Below are positions 52,274 through 61,341 of a stretch of DNA of 64,000 nucleotides, one piece after another (within the stretch, counting starts at the first letter, position 1; each line of letters opens with the position of its first letter). Source of the DNA: Virgibacillus doumboii (lineage in GTDB: Bacteria; Bacillota; Bacilli; Bacillales; Amphibacillaceae); assembly GCF_902806455.1 (NCBI RefSeq), contig NZ_CADCWQ010000001.1, forward strand, positions 124,001 to 188,000, written 5' to 3'. The position numbers and the translations under genes were made by a program. Below the pieces are notes generated by a model. That model searched no databases. It worked only from the letters and a program-made list of their open reading frames with translations, and was not told where the DNA came from.

Positions 52274-52300
52274 AAAAAATCATCCTCCTGCTGTATAGTT

Positions 52301-52319
52301 TGTAACAATAATAGTTACA
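52301..52319 (-). promoter_or_regulatory. Rrf2-type operator before ywnB
   Basis: TGTAACAATAATAGTTACA, a palindrome with TGTAAC and GTTACA arms, matches the site before ywnA in 17 of 19 positions. Confidence 0.75.
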
Positions 52320-52342
52320 TTTAAGTGGTGAAAAAATCTCTT

Positions 52343-52756
52343 TTAATCAAAGAGATCATGTAAAACATCCTGAAGTGTCTGTGCTGCCAATTCATTTTCC
52401 ATCGCCTTTTGTGCACGGTCGAATTTATTGTCCAGTACAGCTTGGATATTCCGGCCAACTGCACAATCAGGGTTTGGATTTTCATGCATCGTAAAAGTCG
52501 CTTCATTATCTTCCTGTACGGCCTTATAGATATCCAGTAAGGAGATATCAGAAGATTCTTTTGTTACAGCAACCCCGGGGATACCTGCATGTGATGTCAG
52601 CAGTCCTGCTTTTTTTAATTTACCGGATATACGGCGAATGACCACCGGGTTGGTATTGACACTATTTGCAATAAAGTCAGACGTGAGTTGCTCCCTTGGG
52701 TTATGGGAAGTCAGCGCAAGAATATGAACCGCAACAGCAAAACGACTGTTTTTCAT
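52343..52756 (-). CDS. ywnA: Rrf2-family regulator YwnA
   Basis: This 137-residue Rrf2 winged-helix protein (MKNSRFAVAVHILALTSH, TSDFIANSVNTNPVVIRRISGKLKKAGLL) has a single Cys (PNPDCAVGRNI) in the region that in some family members binds a cofactor. ATG 52756 has GGTGGTGATT upstream. It is directly upstream of, and codirectional with, ywnB; two shared 19-bp palindromes indicate that YwnA represses both. A redox or electrophile signal is likely by analogy with similar Rrf2 proteins. Confidence 0.87.
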   Translation of the reverse strand: MKNSRFAVAVHILALTSHNPREQLTSDFIANSVNTNPVVIRRISGKLKKAGLLTSHAGIPGVAVTKESSDISLLDIYKAVQEDNEATFTMHENPNPDCAVGRNIQAVLDNKFDRAQKAMENELAAQTLQDVLHDLFD

Positions 52757-52772
52757 GAGAATCACCACCATA

Positions 52773-52814
52773 TGTAACAAGTATAGTTACAATTAAGATG
52801 AAATACAAGCTTTG
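52773..52814 (-). promoter_or_regulatory. ywnA promoter and Rrf2 operator
   Basis: TGTAACAAGTATAGTTACA (52773-52791) overlaps the -10 TATACT; a -35-like TTGTAT lies 17 bp further upstream on the minus strand. Confidence 0.7.
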
Positions 52815-52853
52815 TGCCTGACAGATAAAAATAAAATCGTGGGATAAACATAC

Positions 52854-52894
52854 AAAAACGCCCGGACATGAATTTTCAGTCCAGGCGCCAATAC
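52854..52894 (-). terminator. Terminator of yutJ
   Basis: On the minus strand, CGCCTGGAC pairs with GTCCGGGCG (9-bp stem, 52887-52879 and 52867-52859), followed by TTTTTG. Confidence 0.8.
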
Positions 52895-52911
52895 AGGAAC
52901 TTCCCTCCGAT

Positions 52912-53973
52912 TTAATGCCGCTTATTCAACCATAAAACACCGGATTTAGCCAGCCGTGGAATGGTGCCTGTTACTGACTGTGACATCATTTCACCGAACC
53001 CTTCTGATGAGCCGAGTGACCCAAGAGTTCCTTTCAATTTAATTTTCTTTGGCTTTTTAGGTTTTTCCCCGTTAAAAACAGCTGTCAGGATCTCAGCGAT
53101 TTGTTCGCCTTGCTGACCGGCCAGCTGACCGCTTGGAGAGTGCTCGGATGATGCACAATCCCCTACAACATAAATATTTTGCTGCTCAGGTACCTGGTAA
53201 TAATCGTTAATGACAATCTTGTCTTGTTCGTCTTTTTCAAATGGTAATTCACGTGCAAGGTAATTCGGCCTTACACCTGCTGTCCAGATTGTTACATCGT
53301 TCACGAAACAAACACCATTGTTGCAAACACCGTCTTTTTCCACATATTCGACATTCGCGTGGTGTTTAACGTGTACATCATTGTTAAAAAACCATTCTTC
53401 CACATAATGCTGAATTTTATGGTCAAATGCTTTTAGAACGGAAGCGCCTCTGTCAAGCAGACGTATGTTCAAGTCCGGCCTGCTTTCCCGTATTTCGGAT
53501 GCCACCTCGATACCGCTCAGACCGGCACCGACAATCGTAGCTTTCCCGTAAGCCTTCAAATTCCCAATCGCCATACCGGCACGACGGGCATTTCCAAATG
53601 TCTGGACGCTTTCGGTATATTTTGATGCGCCTTCTATACCGTGATAATTGTCCTCACAGCCAAGCCCGATGACCAGATAATCATAGTTAACAGGTTCACT
53701 GCGATCTTCGAAAAGAATTTGCTGGTTGCCTGTATCAATTTGTGAGATTTCAGCGTACACATAGCTGACTCTCTCGTCTTCCGGAAATTGCATTCGTACA
53801 TCTTTATCAGCCGATGTGCCGGCTGCAATTGTATAAAATTCTGTTTTTACCGAATGATAGGGGTTTCGGTCCACTACTGTAATTTGCAATTCATCAGGCA
53901 GATCCTGCTCGAGTAAATCCAGCAATATTTTAAGTCCGCCATAACCGCCACCAAGAATGACTAGATTTTTCAT
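52912..53973 (-). CDS. yutJ: FAD-dependent NADH dehydrogenase-like protein YutJ
   Basis: This 353-residue type II NADH dehydrogenase-like flavoprotein has the FAD motif LVILGGGYGGLKILLDL (residues 4-20), the NADH motif TIVGAGLSGIEVASEI near residue 148, and the C-terminal NIYVVGDCASSEHSPSGQLAGQQGEQIA. The length and sequence fit B. subtilis YutJ. ATG 53973 follows AAGGAG. Membrane association is likely through a C-terminal amphipathic helix. The quinone substrate is inferred from the family. Confidence 0.88.
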   Translation of the reverse strand: MKNLVILGGGYGGLKILLDLLEQDLPDELQITVVDRNPYHSVKTEFYTIAAGTSADKDVRMQFPEDERVSYVYAEISQIDTGNQQILFEDRSEPVNYDYLVIGLGCEDNYHGIEGASKYTESVQTFGNARRAGMAIGNLKAYGKATIVGAGLSGIEVASEIRESRPDLNIRLLDRGASVLKAFDHKIQHYVEEWFFNNDVHVKHHANVEYVEKDGVCNNGVCFVNDVTIWTAGVRPNYLARELPFEKDEQDKIVINDYYQVPEQQNIYVVGDCASSEHSPSGQLAGQQGEQIAEILTAVFNGEKPKKPKKIKLKGTLGSLGSSEGFGEMMSQSVTGTIPRLAKSGVLWLNKRH

Positions 53974-54058
53974 AATTTAAAACTCCTTACATGCGTCTAA
54001 TGCTTCTATTTCTAAGATTACCAAAAGTTGTGCTGGAAGACTAGGAAAAGTGTGGAAT

Positions 54059-54109
54059 TGTTGTTTTTCATTAGTAATGGTAAGTTATGATTACTAATGA
54101 AAAACAACA
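54059..54109. repeat. 20-bp perfect inverted repeat before the LytTR gene
   Basis: Bases 54059-54078 and 54090-54109 are exact reverse complements around an 11-nt centre. The arm starts TGTTGTTTTTCATTAGTAAT. It sits between divergent yutJ and the LytTR gene, directly ahead of the latter's ribosome site, so it could be an operator or a leader hairpin. There is no T tract. Confidence 0.8.
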
Positions 54110-54125
54110 GGAAAGGTGCTCTATT

Positions 54126-54770
54126 ATGCAGAGATTAACGATTAGCTCCCTGCTTGACGTTATTGGGGAGTTGTTTTCGGATGAAATATCCATTGCTGTA
54201 TCGAATACAAATGAATATGTTTATTATCGCCCGAGTAAACGAATTGATTTAAAAATAAGACCCGGTGATCCAGTAAAAGAGGGAACAATCGCACATAAAG
54301 CGTTGCGCTCAGGACAAAAGGTGTCTGAGTTTAATGATCGTGATGTGTTTGGTGTTCCCTATCTCGGGATGGCCGTTCCGTTCCACAGCGATGGCGTGCT
54401 CGAGGGGTGTGTAACTGCTATTTACCCGGCGATGACGGAAGGAAAGTCCGTTGTAACCGTGAAAACGCCGGACGGTTGGAAGCCCGTGCCATTTGATAAT
54501 GTTTCACTTCTCGAGGCAAAAGACCGGAAAACACATGTTTATACCGAGGCGTTTATTGGAACAAACAAACGGTCACTGCAGGATTTTGAATATTCCCTGC
54601 CAAGAGAATCGTTTATTCGCTGCCACCGTTCGTTCCTCGTCAATGTAAATCACATCAGGGACATTTATCCTGATACGCATTCCACATTTCTTCTGGCGAT
54701 GAAGAACGGGAAACAAGTTCCTGTCAGCCAATCGTACTCGAGTTATTTTCGGAAGTTGCTTGGGTTTTGA
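54126..54770 (+). CDS. LytTR-domain transcriptional regulator (no receiver)
   Basis: This 214-residue protein has an N-terminal PAS-like sensor region (about residues 1-110, with SNTNEYVYYRPSKRIDLKIRPG and GVLEGCVTAIYPAM) and a C-terminal LytTR domain (LLEAKDRKTHVYTE, ESFIRCHRSFLVNVNHIRDIYPD). There is no receiver domain, so the signal probably enters through the PAS-like part. ATG 54126 follows AAAGGTG. A 20-bp inverted repeat lies just upstream. Its nearest downstream gene is the CoA-transferase at 55354, a plausible target. Confidence 0.87.
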   Translation: MQRLTISSLLDVIGELFSDEISIAVSNTNEYVYYRPSKRIDLKIRPGDPVKEGTIAHKALRSGQKVSEFNDRDVFGVPYLGMAVPFHSDGVLEGCVTAIYPAMTEGKSVVTVKTPDGWKPVPFDNVSLLEAKDRKTHVYTEAFIGTNKRSLQDFEYSLPRESFIRCHRSFLVNVNHIRDIYPDTHSTFLLAMKNGKQVPVSQSYSSYFRKLLGF

Positions 54771-54880
54771 TACAAAATCTATAAACTGCGCCGTAACTTT
54801 ATATGCGTGTAGTCCGCGCTGAGGAAATACACTGTTGCGCTCGTCGTTTGGGTGAATTTTGCAAATACTGGGCTAGCGAC

Positions 54881-55020
54881 CATCGAGCGGTGTCACGATG
54901 GAACAGCGGAAGGTTTAAGCTGGAAATCATCGAGAGAAGCAGTGTCACGATAGAATAGCGAATTATTTAAGTTAGAAACTATCGAGAGGAATGCTGTTTC
55001 GGCGAGAATGGGAAAGTGAG
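54881..55020. repeat. Diverged tandem repeat, 47-52 bp unit
   Basis: Units begin CATCGAG at 54881, CATCGAG at 54928 and TATCGAG at about 54980. Each contains a GTGTCACGAT-like core and GTTTAAG/GTTAGAA segment. Confidence 0.6.
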
Positions 55021-55210
55021 TATATTCAAATTACGGAGCATGGAAACCTCACTAGTTGATAACTCTCAAACTTAGTTCGTAATATAAATCAACTACGAGG
55101 TTGATAAGCAGCAAAATTCACGAAAACAACCTTTAATCAAAAATGCTGCCTCATACAATTTATTTAATGGTTCAGTCGGTTATTTTCTATCCCCTTCAAA
55201 AATCGCCAAA

Positions 55211-55224
55211 TGAAAGCGTTTTTT
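55211..55224 (+). promoter_or_regulatory. Cre-like site upstream of the CoA-transferase
   Basis: TGAAAGCGTTTTTT differs from the CcpA consensus at one strongly conserved position. It lies about 130 bp before the start codon. Confidence 0.4.
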
Positions 55225-55353
55225 AGTTACACTTTAAAAAGATACAAACAATTTCTAAGGTTTAAAGTATATGAACAATTTCGGCACTCACTATACGGCG
55301 AATGCCGAGTTGTTCTAAGGATTGTTTTAAAAAGTTATGAAAGAGGGATATAA

Positions 55354-56868
55354 ATGACAACTAACTATGAACGCATCAGAGACCCTCGCCTCCAGAACCG
55401 TGTTGTTTCAGCTGAGGAAGCTGCTTCATGGATCAAGGATGGCATGACGTTAGGGATGAGCGGATTTACTCGTGCAGGTGATGTGAAAGCGGTGCCAACA
55501 GCATTAATCGAACGCGCGGAAACTGAAAATTTTAAAGTTAATGTATTTACTGGAGCATCTTTAGGTTCGGATATCGATAAAATGTTCGCTGAAGCAGAGA
55601 TTGTAAACAAGCGTTTACCGTTTCAGGCAGATCCGACAATGCGGAAGAAGATAAACCAGGGTGAACATCTATTTGTGGACCATCACCTTTCACACACTGC
55701 TGAACTTATTCGAGGTAATGTACTGGAAACAGTTGATTTTGCGATTTTGGAAGCGATTGCTATTTCGGAGGATGGATTGATTATCCCATCTACTTCGGTT
55801 GGGAACTCCCTGGCTTTTGCTGAAAACGCTGAAAACGTTATTATCGAGCTTAATATGGCACAGCCTGAGCTGCTGGAAGGTATCCATGATTTATACAGCC
55901 CGGGAAAACAAGGGGAACGTAACCCAATTCCACTAACAAAGCCGGATGATCAAATTGGCTCGACAGGTATTCAAATTGATCCGGCGAAAATAAAAGGGAT
56001 TGTATTTACCAATCAGGTCGATTCACCGTCAACAATTGTACCACCTGACCATGAAACTAAGATTATGGCGGATCATTTACTGGATTTTCTGCGAAGTGAA
56101 GTCGAAGCAGGCAGATTAACCGAACGGCTCGCACCACTCCAATCAGGTATCGGATCGGTTGCCAATGCCGTACTGCATGGCATGGTGGATTCCGAGTTTG
56201 AAAATCTGGATGTTTATTCCGAAGTATTGCAGGATGCAGTGTTTGATTTAATCGACGCCGGAAAAGTTAATTTTGCTTCCTGCTGTTCGATTACCTTGTC
56301 AGAAGCAAAAATGAAGCAGGTATTCTCCGATTTCGGAAAATACCGTGATAAATTAATCATGAGGCCGCAGGAAATTACCAATCATCCGGAAATCATCCGC
56401 CGGCTCGGGTTAATCTCCATTAATACAGCATTGGAATTTGACATTTATGGAAACGTTAACTCCACACATGTATCAGGCACGAAAATGATGAATGGGATCG
56501 GTGGTTCCGGCGATTTCGCCCGTAATGCCCGACTTGCTATTTTTGTAACGAAATCAATTGCTAAAAAAGGTGACATTTCAAGTATTGTTCCGTTCGCCTC
56601 CCATATCGATCACACGGAACATGACGTTGATGTGGTCGTTACAGAGCAAGGTTATGCTGATCTCCGGGGATTGGCTCCACGTGAACGTGTGCCGATGATC
56701 ATCGAAAACTGCGCACATCCGATATATCGTGAGCAATTGTGGGGGTATTACCAGGAAGCACTTGAGCGCGGTGGACAAACACCGCACGTACTCGAAAAGG
56801 CTTTATCATGGCATACGAATTTTAAGGAAAATGGCACAATGCGCCAGCTTGCAGCAGAAACTGTATAA
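55354..56868 (+). CDS. Acetyl-CoA hydrolase / succinate:acetate CoA-transferase
   Basis: This 504-residue protein belongs to the acetyl-CoA hydrolase/transferase family (Cat1/AarC type). It contains GMTLGMSGFTRAGDVKAVP, a likely catalytic Glu in LDVYSEVLQDAVFDL near residue 293, and the glycine loop GGSGDFARNA near residue 385. Such enzymes exchange CoA between succinyl-CoA and acetate (or hydrolyse acetyl-CoA). ATG 55354 has GAAAGAGGG upstream. It links with acsA and the acetate transporters elsewhere in the window. A terminator follows. Confidence 0.9.
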   Translation: MTTNYERIRDPRLQNRVVSAEEAASWIKDGMTLGMSGFTRAGDVKAVPTALIERAETENFKVNVFTGASLGSDIDKMFAEAEIVNKRLPFQADPTMRKKINQGEHLFVDHHLSHTAELIRGNVLETVDFAILEAIAISEDGLIIPSTSVGNSLAFAENAENVIIELNMAQPELLEGIHDLYSPGKQGERNPIPLTKPDDQIGSTGIQIDPAKIKGIVFTNQVDSPSTIVPPDHETKIMADHLLDFLRSEVEAGRLTERLAPLQSGIGSVANAVLHGMVDSEFENLDVYSEVLQDAVFDLIDAGKVNFASCCSITLSEAKMKQVFSDFGKYRDKLIMRPQEITNHPEIIRRLGLISINTALEFDIYGNVNSTHVSGTKMMNGIGGSGDFARNARLAIFVTKSIAKKGDISSIVPFASHIDHTEHDVDVVVTEQGYADLRGLAPRERVPMIIENCAHPIYREQLWGYYQEALERGGQTPHVLEKALSWHTNFKENGTMRQLAAETV

Positions 56869-56877
56869 GCAAGTAGA

Positions 56878-56912
56878 AAACCACGTTCTGAGGGAGCGTG
56901 GTTTTTTTGTGA
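56878..56912 (+). terminator. Terminator after the CoA-transferase
   Basis: AAACCACG with CGTGGTTT (8-bp stem, about 12-nt loop) is followed by a run of seven Ts. Confidence 0.8.
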
Positions 56913-57020
56913 AAAAGTAAGCATCCGGAACTGTTTAACAGAGGTGTAATAAATAAAAATCAACTTGAAGGGAATGGTAAATGTACAGATATAGACTCGG
57001 TAAAGGAAGGAAGAGAAAAT

Positions 57021-58031
57021 TTGGAAAGTAAACAAGTACCATTAGTTTCATCAGAATATGCAACACTTTGGGTTGTCTATCAAAAGAAATCAATGATGGT
57101 TCAGGTTATTGGGCGTTTTGCGTCGATAAACCAGGATCCTGAAATAACAGAAATATTGCAAACATTTCTTGACAAGGAAAAGGAATTTGTAAATGAAATA
57201 GCTGACATTTTCAAACAGGAGGGAGCAGCAGTTCCTGTTGCTTTCACTGAAAACGATGTGTACCCGGATGCACCACGATTGTTTGATGATATTTATCATG
57301 CCCAGTATTTACGTATGATGATGAAAATTGCTACGGGAATCCATGCATTGCATATGTCGATGACTTATCGGGCCGATATTATGGCCCTGTACAAAAAGTT
57401 TTCGGCCTTTGCAGAAGAAAACTGTGAAAAAACGACACAACTGTTACTAAATAGAGGAGCGCTTTCCAAATCACCAGCTGTTACAGCACCTGACCATGTT
57501 GCGTTCGCCAAGGAAAAGGATTATCGTGATGGCTTTAAACTGTCAGGGCAAAGACGATCATTAAACATGGTAGAAGTTGCTTATCTTTATCAGGGTATCG
57601 AGTCAAATGTGACAGGGATGAAGCTGATGACAGGTGCCGCTCAAGTGGCTAAGGAAAAAGAAATCCGCAAATATTTTTTTAGAGGAAAAGAAATATCTAA
57701 ATCGATAATATCAAAATTCAGTAATGTGTTAATGGATAGTGACATTAATGCACCAACAACATCAGCCGGATTGGTTACTGATTCTACCACTGCTCCATTT
57801 TCAGATAAGCTTTTCATGTATAATACGTCTCTGTTAAGCACCTTTGGATTAGGGAGCAGTGCTTTAGGTACTTCTTTTTCCCTGAGAAATGATTTGCCGC
57901 TGAAAATGGCAATGGCTGGTAAGGATATTTTCAACTTTGCGAGTGACGGAGGAAACCTCATGATTAAATACGGATGGACAGAGGAACCACCACAAATGGT
58001 TGACAGAACGAAATTGTCGAAGGATAAGTAA
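57021..58031 (+). CDS. DUF3231 family protein, copy A
   Basis: This 336-residue all-helical protein has two similar halves of about 150 residues, as usual for DUF3231. It shows LVSSEYATLWVVYQKKSMMVQ, EKEFVNEIADIFKQEGAAVPVAFTENDV, and the second-half LNMVEVAYLYQGIESNVTGMKL. The arrangement suggests a ferritin-like four-helix bundle in each half (inference). No signal is seen. The start is TTG 57021 after GGAAGGAAGAG. A second DUF3231 gene follows psuG, so the paralogues flank the psuK-psuG pair. Function unknown. Confidence 0.85.
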   Translation: MESKQVPLVSSEYATLWVVYQKKSMMVQVIGRFASINQDPEITEILQTFLDKEKEFVNEIADIFKQEGAAVPVAFTENDVYPDAPRLFDDIYHAQYLRMMMKIATGIHALHMSMTYRADIMALYKKFSAFAEENCEKTTQLLLNRGALSKSPAVTAPDHVAFAKEKDYRDGFKLSGQRRSLNMVEVAYLYQGIESNVTGMKLMTGAAQVAKEKEIRKYFFRGKEISKSIISKFSNVLMDSDINAPTTSAGLVTDSTTAPFSDKLFMYNTSLLSTFGLGSSALGTSFSLRNDLPLKMAMAGKDIFNFASDGGNLMIKYGWTEEPPQMVDRTKLSKDK

Positions 58032-58033
58032 AG

Positions 58034-58068
58034 TGAAACCACGTTTACAATGAGCGTGGTTTTTAAAA
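58034..58068 (+). terminator. Terminator after DUF3231 gene A
   Basis: AAACCACG and CGTGGTTT (8-bp stem) with a T tract. It resembles the terminator at 56878, as if copied with the preceding gene. Confidence 0.75.
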
Positions 58069-58131
58069 TTGACCAGGTTCCAGTTCGTGTGTATAATATA
58101 AACATAAGTTTAAAGGACAAACATAAGTTTA
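58069..58131 (+). promoter_or_regulatory. psuK promoter with a 13-bp direct repeat
   Basis: -35 TTGACC (58069-58074), 17-bp spacer, -10 TATAAT (58092-58097). Just downstream are two identical copies of AAACATAAGTTTA (58100-58112 and 58119-58131), 19 bp apart. They may bind the PsuK N-terminal helix-turn-helix. Confidence 0.75.
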
Positions 58132-58145
58132 TAAAAGGTGGTGAC

Positions 58146-59234
58146 ATGATGAACGAAAAGGAACAAAAGATTGTAGAATTAATTAAACAAAATCCGTACA
58201 TATCGCAGCAGGAACTGGCAGAATCATTGGGGTTGTCCCGTCCCTCTATTGCAAATCTTATTTCAGGACTGGTGAAAAAGGGGTATATACGGGGGAAAGC
58301 ATACGTATTAAATGATTTGAAGCAGATCCTTTGTATCGGCGGTGCCAATGTAGACAGAAAGTTTTATATTAAGGATAAACTTCAATTAGGAACGTCCAAC
58401 CCAATACGCTCAACACAAACCACTGGCGGCGTCGCACGGAATATTGCCGAAAACCTGGGACGGCTGGGGATGGATGCGACATTGCTTACGGTTAGCGGAT
58501 CTGACACAGAATGGAATTATATCGCAGAGAAGTCATCGCCATATATGAATCTTGATGAGGTGGCACAATTCTCAAACACATCAACCGGCTCATACACTGC
58601 AGTTTTGGATGAATCGGGTGATCTTGTTCTCGGATTGGCGGATATGGATGTTTTTGATTTAATGATTCCGGAATGGATCGGGCAGCATACCGCTCTTTTA
58701 CATCAGGCGAAATGCATCCTTGCTGACTTAAATTGCCCAAAAGATACACTTCTTTTTTTATGCCAATTTGCCAAGAAACGTGACATTCCACTTATCTTCG
58801 TGGCAGTTTCAGCACCGAAAATGAAGCATATTCCTGATGAATTGGATGGATTGACCTGGATGATTACGAATCTTGATGAGTCAGAAGCTTATTTTGACAA
58901 TAAATTAACCCCGCAGGAAGCTGTTGAAAAATGGTTGGAATCGGGTGTTGTTAATGCAGTGGTAACGAACGGAAAAGAAGGTGCAGTAGTCGGGAATGAG
59001 AAGGAAGGGATTTATCATGTGCCTGCACTTGAAACAAGTGAAATAGTCGATGTAACCGGGGCAGGCGATGCTTTCTCATCAGCTGTCACGTATGCGTGGT
59101 TTGAAGGGAAGAGCCTGGTTGACAGCACCAGGGCCGGAATTGTCAATGCTGCAAAAACATTGCAGTCAACTCATACCGTTCGTCAGGATTTATCACCATT
59201 AAAATTGGAAGAAGATATGGAGGAGTTATCATGA
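58146..59234 (+). CDS. psuK: Pseudouridine kinase (PfkB family) with N-terminal HTH
   Basis: This 362-residue protein has an N-terminal winged-helix domain (residues about 1-55: [49 protein letters not shown]) and a ribokinase-like PfkB domain. [15 protein letters not shown] is the PfkB signature 1 and [15 protein letters not shown] is signature 2 with the catalytic Asp. Pairing with psuG defines it as the kinase forming pseudouridine 5'-phosphate; the HTH could allow autoregulation. ATG 58146 (or 58149) follows AAAGGTGG. It overlaps psuG by 4 bp. Confidence 0.9.
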   Translation: MMNEKEQKIVELIKQNPYISQQELAESLGLSRPSIANLISGLVKKGYIRGKAYVLNDLKQILCIGGANVDRKFYIKDKLQLGTSNPIRSTQTTGGVARNIAENLGRLGMDATLLTVSGSDTEWNYIAEKSSPYMNLDEVAQFSNTSTGSYTAVLDESGDLVLGLADMDVFDLMIPEWIGQHTALLHQAKCILADLNCPKDTLLFLCQFAKKRDIPLIFVAVSAPKMKHIPDELDGLTWMITNLDESEAYFDNKLTPQEAVEKWLESGVVNAVVTNGKEGAVVGNEKEGIYHVPALETSEIVDVTGAGDAFSSAVTYAWFEGKSLVDSTRAGIVNAAKTLQSTHTVRQDLSPLKLEEDMEELS

Positions 59235-60148
59235 AAAATTATATTTCACTATCAGAAGAAGTTCGTACAGCGAAAGAGCAAAGAAAACCTATTGTAGCAT
59301 TGGAGTCCACGATTATTTCACATGGCATGCCATATCCGCAAAACGTTCAGACAGCACGCGAAGTGGAACAGATTATTCGTGACCATGGTGCGATTCCTGC
59401 AACAATAGCTATCCTGGATGGGAAAATCAAAATCGGTCTGAATGATGATGAACTGGAAGACTTTGGTAACAGTAAAGGTGTTGCCAAAGCTTCACGCCGT
59501 GATCTCCCTTATTTGCTGGCTACCGGGAAAAAAGGTGCGACGACCGTAGCTGCTACAATGATTTGTGCCGAACTGGCCGAGATCAAAACGTTTGTAACCG
59601 GTGGAATCGGCGGTGTTCATCGTGGTGCAGAAACAACGATGGATATCTCTGCAGACCTTGAGGAACTTGCTAAAACAGATGTAGCGGTTATTTGTGCAGG
59701 GGCAAAATCGATTCTTGATCTTGGTCTTACCATGGAATACCTCGAAACAAAAGGTGTGCCAGTTATGGGGTATCAGACAGATGTATTACCGGCCTTTTAC
59801 ACACGGACAAGCCCATTTCCTGTTAACGTTCGGGCTGATGATGCCGAAACAGTTGCTTCCACACTGAAAGCTAAGTGGGATTTAAATTTGACCGGTGGAG
59901 CTGTCATTGCCAACCCGATTCCGGAAGAATATGCGATGGCTGAAAAGGACATAACAGCTGTTATTGAAACGGCACTGAAGGAAGCGCAGGAGCAGCAAAT
60001 TTCCGGGAAAGAGGTAACCCCGTTTATGCTCAGCAAAGTAAAAGAACTGACTGGCGGCAAGAGCCTCGATGCCAATATTGCATTAGTGAAACATAACGCG
60101 CATGTTGGAGCAGAAATTGCTGTGAAATTGGCAGGAATGGAATCATAA
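59231..60148 (+). CDS. psuG: Pseudouridine-5'-phosphate glycosidase PsuG
   Basis: This 305-residue enzyme cleaves pseudouridine 5'-phosphate to uracil and ribose 5-phosphate. It has [16 protein letters not shown] near the start, the conserved [41 protein letters not shown], and VNVRADDAE, all typical of the IndA/YeiN family. ATG 59231 overlaps psuK by 4 bp (ATGA). With psuK it forms a complete two-step pathway. Confidence 0.95.
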   Translation: MKNYISLSEEVRTAKEQRKPIVALESTIISHGMPYPQNVQTAREVEQIIRDHGAIPATIAILDGKIKIGLNDDELEDFGNSKGVAKASRRDLPYLLATGKKGATTVAATMICAELAEIKTFVTGGIGGVHRGAETTMDISADLEELAKTDVAVICAGAKSILDLGLTMEYLETKGVPVMGYQTDVLPAFYTRTSPFPVNVRADDAETVASTLKAKWDLNLTGGAVIANPIPEEYAMAEKDITAVIETALKEAQEQQISGKEVTPFMLSKVKELTGGKSLDANIALVKHNAHVGAEIAVKLAGMES

Positions 60149-60217
60149 TTTTTTAAAAGCCCATATTTAGCCTCATAATTTCCATTAAATTGGTAATACC
60201 AGTAATGAGGTGAAAAT

Positions 60218-61222
60218 ATGGGTCCAGAAAAAGCAAAACTGACATCCTCCGAAATAGGAACACTTTGGGGGCAGTATATAAATGGAACAATGACAGATAT
60301 GGTAAACCGGTATATGATATCCATTGTTGAGGATAAAGCCATTAAGTCCCTGTTTCGTAGTGCTGTTAAAACCTTTGGAAAGCAAAAGAAACAAATTGAA
60401 TCATTTATAAAGAATGAGGGATTCCCGGTTCCAATTGGATTTACAGAAGCTGATCTTAATAAAGATGCAAAGCGGTTATTTTCGGATATGTTTTGCCTGA
60501 ATTATTTACATATCATGACGATTCACGGATTAGCCGGACATTTAACATCCTTTAGTGTTTCTGTCAGAGAGGATTTACGGCGTTTTTATGATACATGTGA
60601 AGATGATGGGAAAAAAATGTACCATCAAACAATCAATCTTTTGCTCGAGAAAGGGGAATTTCAAAGAGACCCTTATTGTTATCCTCCGAAATCCAGGGAG
60701 TTTGTTACAAGCAAAGAATTTACTGACGGGTTCCTTGGAAAAGGTAGGCATTTAGCTTCAACAGAAATCATAAGTATTTCACTTAGTACGAAAAAAAGCG
60801 TATTAGCCAAAACACTTTGTATCGCATTTAACCAGGTTGCTCAAACAGAGGAAGTAAGAAAGTTTATGACCGATGCCGTTAAAGTTGCTGACAATAACAT
60901 CCAATCCTTTTCAAAAATTATAACTGCAGACAATTTGCCAGTTTCCAAGTCGTGGGAAACAGAGGTAACAGTTTCAACTGACTCACCGTTTTCAGATAAG
61001 TTATTAATGTATCATATTGGATTTTTGTCCCAGGTTGCCCAGGAATATTATGGGAAGGGGATAGCGTCAGCAATGCGAACAGACATTTTAGCTGCTTATG
61101 AAACCACCATTTTAAGGAATTTAAAGGTTACCAAAAAGTGGTTTAATATTATGGTGCAAAACAAGTGGCTGGAACAGCAGCCGCTTGTCCCGAATAGAAA
61201 TGAAATTGCAAAAGAAAAATAA
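60218..61222 (+). CDS. DUF3231 family protein, copy B
   Basis: This 334-residue paralogue of the protein at 57021-58031 has the same two-half helical layout (LTSSEIGTLWGQYINGTMTDM, KKQIESFIKNEGFPVPIGFTEADL, STEIISISLSTKKSVLA). ATG 60218 follows ATGAGGTG. The two copies align well over most of their length but have diverged considerably, so duplication is old. Function unknown. Confidence 0.85.
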   Translation: MGPEKAKLTSSEIGTLWGQYINGTMTDMVNRYMISIVEDKAIKSLFRSAVKTFGKQKKQIESFIKNEGFPVPIGFTEADLNKDAKRLFSDMFCLNYLHIMTIHGLAGHLTSFSVSVREDLRRFYDTCEDDGKKMYHQTINLLLEKGEFQRDPYCYPPKSREFVTSKEFTDGFLGKGRHLASTEIISISLSTKKSVLAKTLCIAFNQVAQTEEVRKFMTDAVKVADNNIQSFSKIITADNLPVSKSWETEVTVSTDSPFSDKLLMYHIGFLSQVAQEYYGKGIASAMRTDILAAYETTILRNLKVTKKWFNIMVQNKWLEQQPLVPNRNEIAKEK

Positions 61223-61341
61223 TTGCTGTCCAAAAGTTATCCATTTTTACCGGGATGACTTTTTATTTTGGATAGTTGGACACAGTTTTGTGAAAAATAG
61301 GTGTGACATTTTCAATACTAACTGTAAAGGAGACAACCAAC

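Larger units (their letters stand above)
54771..55353. other. 583-bp intergenic region with repeats and a cre-like site
   Basis: No gene is seen. It holds three to four degenerate 47-52-bp repeats (54881-55020) and, nearer the CoA-transferase gene, a cre-like TGAAAGCGTTTTTT at 55211-55224 and a weak hairpin (TCGGCA/TGCCGA, 55283-55310). Confidence 0.55.

Noticed and set aside
57641..58348. Minus-strand 235-codon open frame across the DUF3231 copy A end and psuK
   Set aside because: It spans two plus-strand genes, a terminator and a promoter; composition is that of antisense.
59797..60342. Minus-strand 181-codon open frame over psuG and DUF3231 copy B
   Set aside because: Antisense to two well-supported genes and without a ribosome site.
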